The notes: a model not told the origin generated them from the sequence alone. A stretch of 14,074 nt of DNA from Candidatus Methanolliviera sp. GoM_oil (GCA_902158735.1 CABGHG010000029.1:1-14074); one strand, 5' to 3'. Counted from the first letter of the stretch, positions 6,053 through 14,074 are shown. Translations and numbers: made by a program.

Positions 6053-6060
6053 CTTTTATA
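6053..6060 (-). promoter_or_regulatory. TATA box, probable original promoter of the flavoprotein gene
   Basis: On the minus strand TATAAAAG lies within TACTA-taaaag-TAGTA, a 5-bp inverted repeat around the box. It is just past the membrane-protein stop at 6093. A start about 25 nt downstream would fall near 6030. If the element at 5521-6016 were absent, this would give a leader of about 28 nt ending at the flavoprotein ATG. With it present, the leader would be about 520 nt. Confidence 0.45.
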
Positions 6061-6092
6061 GTATTTTAAACCATCGAAAATCTGAAGATTAA

Positions 6093-6734
6093 TCACTCCT
6101 TTCTCGAGAATAAGAGGGGAAATATTATATCGCTTCCACAGCAAGGAATCCAGACCGCGAGGAATAAAAACAGAAAGATTGGGAGGAATAAAATCCAGTC
6201 GATCGTTGCACCCAAAGCCATTGTTATATGGAATAGAGATGCGTATGTACTTATCAAGACGTGCCCTGCATGTGGAAACCTGGTGGTGGGTCTCAGATAA
6301 CCGATCGCGATACCAAGAAATGCCAACGGGTTTACAAGCCACCATTTCTCAATGAAACCTATATGGATCCCTGGATTGGGCAGACAAAGTAATACTTCTC
6401 CCATATATGGGATTATGGAATCGCTCAGTGTGGCTATGCCGATCGATCCGATATAACCAATCAGGATTATCTTCAAAATACTACTCTTTGCCAAATTGTG
6501 TTCCTTATACATGGACGTGGTTACTATTGCACTCAATACCACGTGGATTGGATGTAAGGTGTAAAAGGCTTTGTAGGAGGTCTCAGAGGAGACTTCAGCG
6601 AATATGATCATTGCCATAACAAGGATTCCCGTGAATGCTCCAAGAGTGGTAAAGGGAAGGTGTTCCTTAAGTTCCTTTGCTATCTCGATCAGTTTTTCCT
6701 TTCCCTCTTTGCTCATATCATCTTTTCCCCTCAT
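6093..6734 (-). CDS. uncharacterised six-helix membrane protein
   Basis: 213 residues with a charged N-terminus and about six hydrophobic segments near 27-46, 57-75, 84-103, 132-148, 156-177 and 179-197. I do not recognise the family. Polar motifs sit in or beside helices: HPIH (61-64), SDSIIPY (104-110), PHAGH (154-158) and PCCGSD (197-202). The His and paired Cys could bind a metal or haem, which is conjecture. It is the last gene of the long operon, 8 nt after the CBS-protein stop, so it probably works with that protein or with marker 14. ATG at 6734 lacks a Shine-Dalgarno. M7 (6716) has AGGGGA upstream and may be the true start. Confidence 0.75.
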   Translation of the reverse strand: MRGKDDMSKEGKEKLIEIAKELKEHLPFTTLGAFTGILVMAMIIFAEVSSETSYKAFYTLHPIHVVLSAIVTTSMYKEHNLAKSSILKIILIGYIGSIGIATLSDSIIPYMGEVLLCLPNPGIHIGFIEKWWLVNPLAFLGIAIGYLRPTTRFPHAGHVLISTYASLFHITMALGATIDWILFLPIFLFLFLAVWIPCCGSDIIFPLLFSRKE

Positions 6735-6742
6735 CCGCTAAT

Positions 6743-7975
6743 CTAGAGCAATACCTTCATCAAATCTCTATCATGGAGCATTCCTATAAGCTCATCTTTT
6801 GCCGAGACAACAGGAAGCTGGTCTATCCTGTTTCTTACCATCCTAAGCGCGCATCCGCTCGCCTTTGAAGTGTTGCTGACTTTTACAACGTCTCTTGCCA
6901 TGATATTCTTGACCGGTATCGTCGGCTGTTCAATCTTGGACACGCCGTAATAGTGGCTTTCAACGTTTCTAACACATTCCCACGTCCATTCGTCATTGTC
7001 ATATCCCGGAGAATCGGCAAAAACTTCAATATAATCTTCTATTTTGCTAACCCTTATTATATCCTCGTCGGTGACGATGCCTGTAAGTTGGCCTGCGTTA
7101 TCAAGAACGGGAAGCGCCTTCCTCTTTGCAAGATCCATTATCCGGGTGACAACGGGCAGAAGGGTATCCTCCCACACGGAAGTTACCTCCTCACTGACAT
7201 AATCTCTGATCTCCTCCTCTATCCCAATGTTTGCAATGCACCTTATTATGTCTGAAACGGTCACTATGCCTACCAAGACGGTATCCAGGACCACCGGCAA
7301 TCTTCTTATGTTATTATCCAATAAGACCTTAGCTGCTTCTATCACACTTGAATGGGGGGATATGGTGATTGGATTTCTCGTCATGAGCATAGCCAGCTGG
7401 TCTTCCTCTAAATTCTTTAAAATATCCGTTCTCGTAGCTATCCCCACGAGGTGTCCATCTCTGATTACCGGAACCCCCGATATCTTGTTTTCTTTGAGTG
7501 TCTTCAGCAGATCATCCCTTGTCCCTGGTACATCCATGCTGATGACGTTTTTCACGATGATATCCCAGATCCTTACATCTTCCGGCAGTATTGTCCCTCT
7601 CTCAACCTCGACTGGAATTTTGGAATTGTTTATGATATCGGTAAAATCTATTTTGTTAAATTTATCAACTTGGTTTGTTATAAATAATCTTATTTTATTG
7701 ACGTTTTTTCTCTTCACGTAGCTCAATACGTCTTCTGCCGTGCCATAAAAGACGAACAGATTCTTACGATCTATCCCGCTCGGTGATTCTCCCTTTATAT
7801 ATTCCATCTCTTCCCTTAAGATATCGTCCATCTTCTCTACGTCGTCGAATAGATCCACCGAAAAAAATTCCGGATTTACAGGATACAAAATCCTCAGATC
7901 TCTATTCTTTTCGAATTCCTCGTTCGCCTTCCCTATGGAATATCTTGACCCATCAACTATTATAACATCGTCCAT
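6743..7975 (-). CDS. four-CBS-domain protein
   Basis: 410 residues. An N-terminal domain of about 135 residues, opening MDDVIIVDGSRYSIGKA, is unrecognised. Four CBS motifs follow at about 138-189, 194-246, 258-310 and 353-410, with typical strings such as GVPVIRDGHLVGIATRTDIL, RRLPVVLDTVLVGIVTVSDI, ALPVLDNAGQLTGIVTDEDI and QLPVVSAKDELIGMLHDRDL. CBS pairs usually bind adenine nucleotides or S-adenosylmethionine and act as energy or metabolite sensors. There is no attached enzyme or channel, so it probably regulates a partner, plausibly the adjacent membrane protein or marker 14. A linker at 318-350 is rich in Trp and Tyr. The start is separated by one base from the marker 14 stop (TGA-T-ATG), and GGAGGGGTGAT before the ATG is a very strong ribosome-binding site. 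It appears cytosolic. Confidence 0.92.
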   Translation of the reverse strand: MDDVIIVDGSRYSIGKANEEFEKNRDLRILYPVNPEFFSVDLFDDVEKMDDILREEMEYIKGESPSGIDRKNLFVFYGTAEDVLSYVKRKNVNKIRLFITNQVDKFNKIDFTDIINNSKIPVEVERGTILPEDVRIWDIIVKNVISMDVPGTRDDLLKTLKENKISGVPVIRDGHLVGIATRTDILKNLEEDQLAMLMTRNPITISPHSSVIEAAKVLLDNNIRRLPVVLDTVLVGIVTVSDIIRCIANIGIEEEIRDYVSEEVTSVWEDTLLPVVTRIMDLAKRKALPVLDNAGQLTGIVTDEDIIRVSKIEDYIEVFADSPGYDNDEWTWECVRNVESHYYGVSKIEQPTIPVKNIMARDVVKVSNTSKASGCALRMVRNRIDQLPVVSAKDELIGMLHDRDLMKVLL

Positions 7976-7976
7976 A

Positions 7977-9509
7977 TCACCCCTCCATCTTTCTCTGTTG
8001 GCGTTTTATCCTCTCGCTAAGGACACATTTTTTTCCCCTCACTCCACCTATCGGATTTTTAGGGTTCCCCAAGGAGTTCATACATCTTGCCATCGCGGCT
8101 GCTCCCCTCGCCAGACCATCATCTACAAAAACCACGTTTTCTTCAGGGCTACTATATAAATTTAGCCTTTCAATTAGCTCTAATATCAACGAAGGTTTAT
8201 TTCCCGTTATTGCGGCCCTTCCTGTAAGTCCTATCGCTGTTTTATCGCCTATCAAACCCTCTTTAAGTGCTACCTTAAGTAGTCTCTCCACCATCACCGC
8301 ACAGACCACGTCTATCGTAGAAGAGAGCATCTCAAGACCATCCTTCTCCATTATCTCTCTGCCTATCTCCCTCAAATCGTTTAGTCTATCTCCGTTCTCT
8401 CCCACGTCGCATCCTATCAACGTGACACCAATATCTTCAGCCACTTTGGGATTAACCGGTATATAACCATACTTCTTTCTATCGAGGGGGACTTTTTCTA
8501 TCCTTATCATATCGTGAATCTTCTCCGTATAGTTTTCTATGCTTGCCTCTCTTCTCTTGCGACCACTAAAAAATCCTTTGAATTTTTTCCGTTTAGAAAA
8601 CCCTTGATTCTTCTCTTTGAAGAGATCCAGTGCGGTAATATTATCTTCCTCAAGAGCCCCTTTAACGATGTTATCTGGTATAGCGCCTGCAAGTCCACAA
8701 AAATTTCCGATGGTCTTTGCATATGGAATACCATCATCTGTTATCCTGCCGTCGAGCGTCGTCCCAAAATCCATAGAAACGCAAGGATTTCTAAAATCTA
8801 CGCCTGCCCATTTAGCCCCTTCCTTGATTCCAACCGTTGCCAACTCTCCTTCCATCTCATTCGCGACGATCTCAACACCTGTGGAACCAAAAGGCGGAAT
8901 AACCCCACCGACGCCGCCATCGAAATATACCTTCTCAAGAAGGCTAAATTTTCTAATATTCTTTGGCAACCCATCTATACTAATAGCAGGTGTCATATTT
9001 CTCGTTGGGACACCAGCAGACAGACAACCATCTGCCAAGGCTAAAACAAAAGTTCCAACATCATCCGGGGAGTCGAATCCGGCAACTACGCCAGTTGATC
9101 TAACAGCAAAGTTTAAATCTCTCTTTATATTTAGATCAGATTCTTTATGTGCCTCAAGGAGTGTGTCTCTCACCAATTCCGAGACGGATTCTCTTGTGAG
9201 GGGGGTTTCATCCAACGTTCTTCCAAAGACCTCTTCTCCAGGCTTAGGTGGTCTGACGTCCCTCGTCATCTTTACCTTCTTATTTATGATATATGCCTTA
9301 CCCTCCCTCAAGTTGGTTGCGGTTAGAATGCACTTCGTGGTCGTATTTCCAACCTCGACGGATGCCACTATATAATATGTATCTTTGGATCCGCTCCGCA
9401 ATGCAGACCCCGTTTGCAGATTCCCTCTAAGTCGTAATAGATCTATCCTTCTGCTCTTGGCAATTCTCGGTTTTAACGCAGATCTTCCTAGAAATCTATT
9501 GAACATCAT
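7977..9509 (-). CDS. methanogenesis marker protein 14, ASKHA-like
   Basis: 510 residues matching what I recall of methanogenesis marker 14, one of the proteins conserved in archaea with methyl-coenzyme M reductase and lacking a known reaction. ASKHA-fold (actin/Hsp70/sugar-kinase) nucleotide-binding signatures are visible: phosphate-1 loop VASVEVGNTTTK (48-59), FDGGVGG (196-202), phosphate-2-like SMDFGTTLDGRI (245-256), AIGLTGRAAI (425-434) and FVDDGLARGAAA (461-472). This suggests ATP-dependent activation or assembly, perhaps of the reductase or its corrinoid or nickel cofactor; that is inference. Residues 300-322 are a Lys/Arg-rich segment. The N-terminal 42 residues are also basic. ATG at 9509 overlaps the SecD stop (ATGA); a second in-frame ATG follows directly. 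It is followed by CBS and membrane proteins that are probable partners. Confidence 0.85.
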   Translation of the reverse strand: MMFNRFLGRSALKPRIAKSRRIDLLRLRGNLQTGSALRSGSKDTYYIVASVEVGNTTTKCILTATNLREGKAYIINKKVKMTRDVRPPKPGEEVFGRTLDETPLTRESVSELVRDTLLEAHKESDLNIKRDLNFAVRSTGVVAGFDSPDDVGTFVLALADGCLSAGVPTRNMTPAISIDGLPKNIRKFSLLEKVYFDGGVGGVIPPFGSTGVEIVANEMEGELATVGIKEGAKWAGVDFRNPCVSMDFGTTLDGRITDDGIPYAKTIGNFCGLAGAIPDNIVKGALEEDNITALDLFKEKNQGFSKRKKFKGFFSGRKRREASIENYTEKIHDMIRIEKVPLDRKKYGYIPVNPKVAEDIGVTLIGCDVGENGDRLNDLREIGREIMEKDGLEMLSSTIDVVCAVMVERLLKVALKEGLIGDKTAIGLTGRAAITGNKPSLILELIERLNLYSSPEENVVFVDDGLARGAAAMARCMNSLGNPKNPIGGVRGKKCVLSERIKRQQRKMEG

Positions 9510-11020
9510 GATGCCATCGTCTCTTTTATGATCGCTCCGTAAGCAGGTCTCGTGACCAAAATTCCGATTAATACCCCAACGATCGTTGTCAAGGCAAATC
9601 CGCTGAGCTTTCCAAGCCCCATAAATAAGAGGGGTGCCATGGCAAATATTGTCGTTGCGGCAGATACCACTATTATCTTAAACGCGTTTGACAATCCCCT
9701 CTCATACCCCTTGCGTGATCGAACAACCTCTCTCTTCGGTGCATTAATCTTTTTGGTTTTCTTTTTGGTTTTTGACCCCGTAGGCGTCTCTGATTTGATA
9801 AGTTCATCTGTTATCACGATCATTTGGTCTATTCCGGTTCCAATAACCGCTATAATACCTGCTAAGCTTGGTATATCGAGTTGCCATCCTATCCGGGGCA
9901 TACTGGCAAAACCGAGTATGATTATCACCTCGGAAAAAGTGGTTATCAACATGGGTAATACAATCTCGCGGCGTTTATATCTATATCCGGTTATCAGTGA
10001 GACCGCGATCAAAGCGAGCACAATCATCAAACCGATCTGCTTCTTGAACTGCTCTCCGAGCGTTGCGGGAACCTGCCCAGACATATCTATCGAGAGCTTC
10101 ACGGGCAATGCTCCGGCGCTTAAATGTATTATCAGATCTTCTGCCCTCTTCTTTCCCTCTTCTCCAATTCCGGTCTGTGCGACCAACCCGTACGATTTCT
10201 TCTCCCTCAGGCCGGATGCCAGTTCTGGAGAGATAGGTGCAGAAAATCCGATATCCCTTCCATCGAGAAGCATGGATATGGGATGTCTTTCCGGATCATC
10301 AACGGCACCGTATCTCAATGTCGCCTCTCTAAACTTATCTGCCCCCTTCTCGCTCAACGTAAATCCGGCGCCCCATGGTGCATTATCTCCGTATCCCGTT
10401 CTTGTGGGCATCGGGTCAACGCTCGAAATATCATCCCCATAGAGGATATGTTTCGTCTCTTCCCCCTCTGTCTTAATTCTCAGCTCGAATACACCAGGGG
10501 AAGAGACAATATTTTCTGCATCGGATAAATTTACACCTGCTAGATCCACCACTATATATTTGTCCCCCATCGTTCTGACTACGATGTCTTTCACCCCGAG
10601 CATATTCAATTTATCTTCTAAAATGCGCTTCGTCTGATCCAATGTTTCTTTGGTTATCCCGAGTTCATAATAGGTCAGATGACCACCCTTCTTTCCAAGA
10701 ATCTCTTCGAGTTTCTCTCTCTCTACGATCTTTCTCACTTCGTATCTCTCTTCTCCACCGTAATATACCGGAGTAACTGTCGTATCCAGCTTCTTCTCGA
10801 GGTAATCTGCGACCGATTCTTCCTTTGATGTTGGGAGATCCACGCCTATGATCATCGCATCTGGTTTCATTCTTAGATAAGAGCCACCACTCAAATCAAG
10901 ACCAAAATTTAAGTTCGTCTGAAATTTCCCATCCGAGATGCTTGGATGTATGAGGCAGATGGAGAGTATGACAAGTATTATCAGCAGCCAGAATCTTACA
11001 TTCTTGAATAGATCCCTCAT
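9506..11020 (-). CDS. secD: preprotein translocase subunit SecD
   Basis: 504 residues, archaeal SecD type. With SecF it forms an RND-superfamily accessory complex of the SecYEG channel that helps pull exported proteins across the membrane using the ion gradient. Visible features are a first membrane segment at 10-25, the conserved NFGLDLSGGSYL (38-49), a large external domain to about 325, and five C-terminal membrane segments with IAVIGTGIDQMIVITDEL (390-407), the archaeal transmembrane-4 signature. The cytosolic loop after it (415-437) is unusually rich in Lys/Arg. It overlaps SecF upstream and marker 14 downstream, each by ATGA. GAGGGGG lies just before the ATG. Archaeal SecD works without SecA, so its energy coupling is less clear. 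Confidence 0.96.
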   Translation of the reverse strand: MRDLFKNVRFWLLIILVILSICLIHPSISDGKFQTNLNFGLDLSGGSYLRMKPDAMIIGVDLPTSKEESVADYLEKKLDTTVTPVYYGGEERYEVRKIVEREKLEEILGKKGGHLTYYELGITKETLDQTKRILEDKLNMLGVKDIVVRTMGDKYIVVDLAGVNLSDAENIVSSPGVFELRIKTEGEETKHILYGDDISSVDPMPTRTGYGDNAPWGAGFTLSEKGADKFREATLRYGAVDDPERHPISMLLDGRDIGFSAPISPELASGLREKKSYGLVAQTGIGEEGKKRAEDLIIHLSAGALPVKLSIDMSGQVPATLGEQFKKQIGLMIVLALIAVSLITGYRYKRREIVLPMLITTFSEVIIILGFASMPRIGWQLDIPSLAGIIAVIGTGIDQMIVITDELIKSETPTGSKTKKKTKKINAPKREVVRSRKGYERGLSNAFKIIVVSAATTIFAMAPLLFMGLGKLSGFALTTIVGVLIGILVTRPAYGAIIKETMAS

Positions 11021-11886
11021 CTTGTCCCCCTCTTCTCGATATATGTTTTTAGCATGCCTACGTTAAAGAGCCAGGTATTCCAGAGATCTGCCACCAGACC
11101 GAATATTAATATCGCAGACATCTCCCTTAATATTGATATCTGTGTATAAGATGTGAAGAGATAAGAGAATGTCGAGACAAGGAACATGACAACTATTGCC
11201 GCTAAACTCGTCGTCGTCATCGTGTAGCCCGTCTTAAATATCCTCTTGAAGTCTTCTTTGGAATGTTTTTTCTCCTTCAATACCTTGTTCGTGAGGAGTA
11301 TATCCGTGTCGACAGAATAACCGATTAACATCAGAAGGGCGGCGACCGTTCCAAGACTCAGTTCTATCCCAAATACGTTCATCATCGCCATTGCTATGAT
11401 TATATCTGCTGCTGCACAGAATACGATGATGAATGAGGGTAAGGGGTGTCTAAATACGATGAATACAATCGTCGCCATTAGAGCAAATGCCATCAAGACC
11501 GCTATCTCGGCCCAACGTTGAAGGTCTCTGCCGAAAGCGGCACCTGTATGGCTGAACATAACATCCTCTCCATACTCCCCTGTTATCTCTTCTTTGAGCT
11601 GACTATTTTCATCAGAGCTCATGGGGCCAAACTGGAGCATCGTTCTCGAACCGATCTCTCGCACGAATAGCAGGTCATATTTCTGGTAGTTTTGCTCCAC
11701 CTCTTCCACAGCTTTTGAGGAAGGAACGGAAACGGCAGTCCCACCGGTAAAATCGTATCCCAATTTGACAGGGCTTCCGTTTAACGCGTAAGAGAAGCAG
11801 AGGATTCCTATACAGACGATAAGGATTACCAGAGGTATCCCGATCATCCTCTTTCTTGGCATGTTATAGAGATCTAATTCTTTCAT
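11017..11886 (-). CDS. secF: preprotein translocase subunit SecF
   Basis: 289 residues, the SecF partner of SecD. It has a first membrane helix at 16-35, GYDFTGGTAVSV (43-54), an external domain to about 125, then five helices containing MLIGYSVDTDILLTNKVLKE (186-205), the signature region with the conserved Asp pair. It acts in the cytoplasmic membrane with SecD during protein export. The order secF-secD is common in archaea and opposite to most bacteria. The start overlaps the ThrRS stop (ATGA), with GAGGG 10 nt upstream; the stop overlaps the SecD start. Confidence 0.96.
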   Translation of the reverse strand: MKELDLYNMPRKRMIGIPLVILIVCIGILCFSYALNGSPVKLGYDFTGGTAVSVPSSKAVEEVEQNYQKYDLLFVREIGSRTMLQFGPMSSDENSQLKEEITGEYGEDVMFSHTGAAFGRDLQRWAEIAVLMAFALMATIVFIVFRHPLPSFIIVFCAAADIIIAMAMMNVFGIELSLGTVAALLMLIGYSVDTDILLTNKVLKEKKHSKEDFKRIFKTGYTMTTTSLAAIVVMFLVSTFSYLFTSYTQISILREMSAILIFGLVADLWNTWLFNVGMLKTYIEKRGTR

Positions 11887-13733
11887 ACGAATTTAGCCCT
11901 CATAGACAATTTATATGGCAGAGATAGCCGCTTCATCGGTAGGTCTTCTGTCTCACTCTTTATGATCGTCAAAAGATCTCCGATATTTATCTCTTCTCTC
12001 TCTTTCTTCTTTCTCATCGTGACACTTAGATTCCTGTTCTTCTTCTCTCTATCCCCTATCACAGCAATGTAAGGTATCCATTCCATCTCTGCATCCCTTA
12101 TCTTTCTCCCTAAGGTTTCATCTCTATCGTCTATGTCTCCCCTTATACCACTTATCTTGATCTTCTCGTAGATCTCTTCTGCATAATCGAGGTCTTCTTC
12201 ATTAATCGGTATTATCCTTATCTGTGTAGGAGAGAGCCACGTCGGAAGGGTAGGAATATCTTCCATCGTTCCCTTCTCAAGGAGCGCGTACATCACCCGC
12301 TCTATCGCCCCGCTAGGGCTGCAATGCAAGATGATTGGAAATTTATCTGATCCATCTTTATCCACGAATTTTATACCGTATCTTTCTGCGTTTTCGACGT
12401 CTATCTGAACCGTGGAGAGTGCGCTCGCCTTATCGAGTGCATCTATAAAATTAAACTCAAATTTCAAGACGAAATAGAAGAATCTCTCTTCCCAGATCTC
12501 TATGAGGACAGGTTTTTTGATCGTCTCAACAAGTTCTCGGATGAACTCTTTATTCTCATCGTAAAATCCCCTGGTAAACCTTATCGCGACCTCGTAATCC
12601 TCTTTTTTTAATCCTATATCATCGAGAAGATCCATACTCAATCTATACTGTCTCTTGAACTCTTCCATCGCCTCTCTCATATCATAACAGATCGTATGCA
12701 TATCGGGCATCGTGAATGACCTGAGCCTTCTCAAACCGGTTAGTTCTCCTCTCTTCTCCTTTCTAAAACTGTATCTGGTCATCTCGACCATCTTGAGCGG
12801 AAGGTTTCTGTACGAGATTGTCATATCTTTATTCATCAAAAATTGGCCAAAACAGGCGGAAAACCTCAAAAATAATTTCTTTTTCTCGGAATTTATCTCG
12901 TATCGCCGCGCCGGAAATCTTTTTAGATATTCCTTGAGCGCAGGATGTGCCGTATCATACATTATCGGCGTCTCCACCTCCATCGCCCCGTCTTCCATAC
13001 ATCTCTCGAGGACGTAGTCCTCAAGCAGGGATTTTATGAGCCGCCCTTTCGGGTAATATCTCATGTTTCCTGGATCTGATGCAGGTTCGTAATCTGCGAT
13101 CTCTTCCCTTCGCATCAGAGGAACATGGGGAGGTACTTTATCCGAAGTTCTGCGTCTGGAAAATTCGTGGATGTAAAATTTTTCTAAATTTTTGTGTTCT
13201 GAAAAATTGAACGTCTCTGGCGCGTGAAGATCTCCGTTTAAATCCAGGATATAAAAGCTGGATTTCGCCTTCTCTTCCGCCTCGATCGCCGTCGTTTCTT
13301 TCTCTTTTTCTTCTGAAGGAGTTATCCTTCTTGAGAGCTCGGATAATGGATGACCCTTACAACTGATTTCGAATGATTTATACCAGCCAAATGGAGCTCT
13401 ATCTACATTGAATTCTTCTTTTAGTCCTAATTCCAAATTTTTCAGTATCTCCATCGAGGTCTCTGGACTGCCTAGATCATCGCTCAGATGTGCATAGGGA
13501 TAGAGCATTACATTATCTGCTTTGACCTTTTGGGCAACGTCTCTTATCTCATCTATCGCCTTATCGGCGACTTCTTCTGGATTCTTCTCGTCGATACTCT
13601 CGATGGATATGAATGCCGTCAATACCTCATCCATCTCTCCCTTCTTCGCCGATTCCTTTATCTCCTCTGCAAATTTGGTCTTTCCTTTTACCTCATACTC
13701 GATTCTATCCGCGTGTATTAAGAGAAGCCTCAT
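11883..13733 (-). CDS. thrS: threonyl-tRNA synthetase, archaeal type
   Basis: 616 residues. It charges tRNA(Thr) with threonine in the cytosol. Residues 1-140, opening MRLLLIHADRIEYEVKGKT, are the archaeal D-aminoacyl-deacylase-like editing domain that removes serine from tRNA(Thr); no bacterial TGS domain is present. The class II catalytic core spans about 200-500, with zinc ligands C294 (SACFGQ), H346 (PDMHTIC) and H470 (ILHCSPSG). Motif 2 is around RLRSFTMPDMH (336-346) and motif 3 is SPSGAIERVMYAL (472-484). The anticodon-binding domain is at 500-600. Length and domains are complete. The start overlaps the upstream methylthiotransferase stop (ATGA), with GTGAT directly before it; the stop overlaps secF. 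Such coupling to secF is unusual functionally and probably reflects operon packing. Confidence 0.97.
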   Translation of the reverse strand: MRLLLIHADRIEYEVKGKTKFAEEIKESAKKGEMDEVLTAFISIESIDEKNPEEVADKAIDEIRDVAQKVKADNVMLYPYAHLSDDLGSPETSMEILKNLELGLKEEFNVDRAPFGWYKSFEISCKGHPLSELSRRITPSEEKEKETTAIEAEEKAKSSFYILDLNGDLHAPETFNFSEHKNLEKFYIHEFSRRRTSDKVPPHVPLMRREEIADYEPASDPGNMRYYPKGRLIKSLLEDYVLERCMEDGAMEVETPIMYDTAHPALKEYLKRFPARRYEINSEKKKLFLRFSACFGQFLMNKDMTISYRNLPLKMVEMTRYSFRKEKRGELTGLRRLRSFTMPDMHTICYDMREAMEEFKRQYRLSMDLLDDIGLKKEDYEVAIRFTRGFYDENKEFIRELVETIKKPVLIEIWEERFFYFVLKFEFNFIDALDKASALSTVQIDVENAERYGIKFVDKDGSDKFPIILHCSPSGAIERVMYALLEKGTMEDIPTLPTWLSPTQIRIIPINEEDLDYAEEIYEKIKISGIRGDIDDRDETLGRKIRDAEMEWIPYIAVIGDREKKNRNLSVTMRKKKEREEINIGDLLTIIKSETEDLPMKRLSLPYKLSMRAKFV

Positions 13734-14074
13734 ATCACTCTGCCCATGAAATATGTCGTCCTATCCTCTTCAATTTTAATATTTACCATGCTTCCAAGTG
13801 GAATCTTATCTACTATTATGATCTGATGGTAGAAGATATCCCTCGCGATCGATCCTCCCTTCGTCCCCTTCTCCGTTATAACTCCCTTCACCTCCCTTCC
13901 GACCCATCTCTTATTTATCTTTTTGTATATCCTTTTTACTTCCTCGGTCATTATCCTCGATCTCTCCTTCTTTATTCCCCCGTAAATATCCTTATCCGCA
14001 TAAGGAGTAAATGGCCTTTTAGAGTACCTCGTTATATTGACCTTGTTCGGCTCGCACGCGTTCAATAATCCAAG
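13730..14074 (-). CDS. tRNA threonylcarbamoyladenosine methylthiotransferase (e-MtaB/CDKAL1 type), C-terminal part
   Basis: Only the last 114 residues are in the window; the frame is open to the right edge and no start is visible. The segment NACEPNKVNITRYSKRPFTPYA is the end of a radical-SAM methylthiotransferase core (compare the VNVTRFSxRPGTPA pattern). The rest, about residues 50-114, is a TRAM RNA-binding domain, with GREVKGVITEKGTKGG and GSMVNIKI. The eukaryote/archaeal enzyme adds a methylthio group to t6A at position 37 of ANN-decoding tRNAs, mainly tRNA(Lys). Its stop overlaps the thrS start (ATGA), so tRNA modification and threonine charging are expressed together. The catalytic Cys residues lie outside the window. 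Confidence 0.85.
   Translation of the reverse strand, partial: LGLLNACEPNKVNITRYSKRPFTPYADKDIYGGIKKERSRIMTEEVKRIYKKINKRWVGREVKGVITEKGTKGGSIARDIFYHQIIIVDKIPLGSMVNIKIEEDRTTYFMGRVI

Noticed and set aside
9552..10442. 296-residue plus-strand frame opposite secD, and similar long frames opposite marker 14 and thrS
   Set aside because: They lie antisense to unmistakable genes, contain no family motifs, and are typical shadow frames.

Overview
The window looks like a piece of a euryarchaeal chromosome from the methanogen / anaerobic methane- or alkane-oxidiser side of the tree. The evidence is an archaeal-type threonyl-tRNA synthetase with its N-terminal editing domain and no TGS domain, archaeal SecD and SecF, a eukaryote/archaeal-type tRNA methylthiotransferase tail, archaeal TATA boxes, and a homologue of methanogenesis marker protein 14, a family largely confined to archaea carrying methyl-coenzyme M reductase. 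An ANME-1-like source is possible, but I cannot fix the lineage from sequence alone.

Region 1 (1-3082, minus strand) is a three-gene unit: a long DUF488 protein, a short DUF488 protein starting 2 nt later, and a RecQ-family helicase whose GTG start overlaps the preceding stop (GTGA). The helicase carries about 390 extra N-terminal residues, including what looks like a dual OB-fold (DuOB) domain, and runs off the left edge still open. It is the best candidate here for a little-described system: two Cys-containing DUF488 paralogues translationally linked to a helicase.

Region 2 (3083-3168) is a compact divergent promoter with one TATA-like core readable on both strands and a perfect 7-2-7 inverted repeat. 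Region 3 (3169-5507) holds hisH and an AIR-synthase-related protein (TGATG overlap) on the plus strand. They converge, with a 6 bp overlap, on a small pyridoxamine-phosphate-oxidase-like flavoprotein on the minus strand.

Region 4 (5508-6092, 585 bp without a convincing gene) is an IS200/IS605-like element of about 500 bp without transposase or TnpB. The same GNRA-capped 20-nt hairpin sits at each end inside different outer stems. Between the ends lie seven short, tight hairpins with covarying stems. The element appears to sit between a TATA box (6053-6060) and the ribosome-binding site of the flavoprotein gene, inside its probable 5' leader.

Region 5 (6093-14074, minus strand) is one long tightly packed operon. 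In transcription order it encodes a tRNA methylthiotransferase (partial at the right edge), ThrRS, SecF, SecD, methanogenesis marker 14, a four-CBS-domain protein and a six-helix membrane protein. Four successive junctions are 4-nt ATGA overlaps, the next is TGA-T-ATG, and the last gap is 8 nt. It joins tRNA modification and charging, protein export, and an uncharacterised methanogenesis-linked ASKHA-like protein with a probable nucleotide sensor and a membrane protein.
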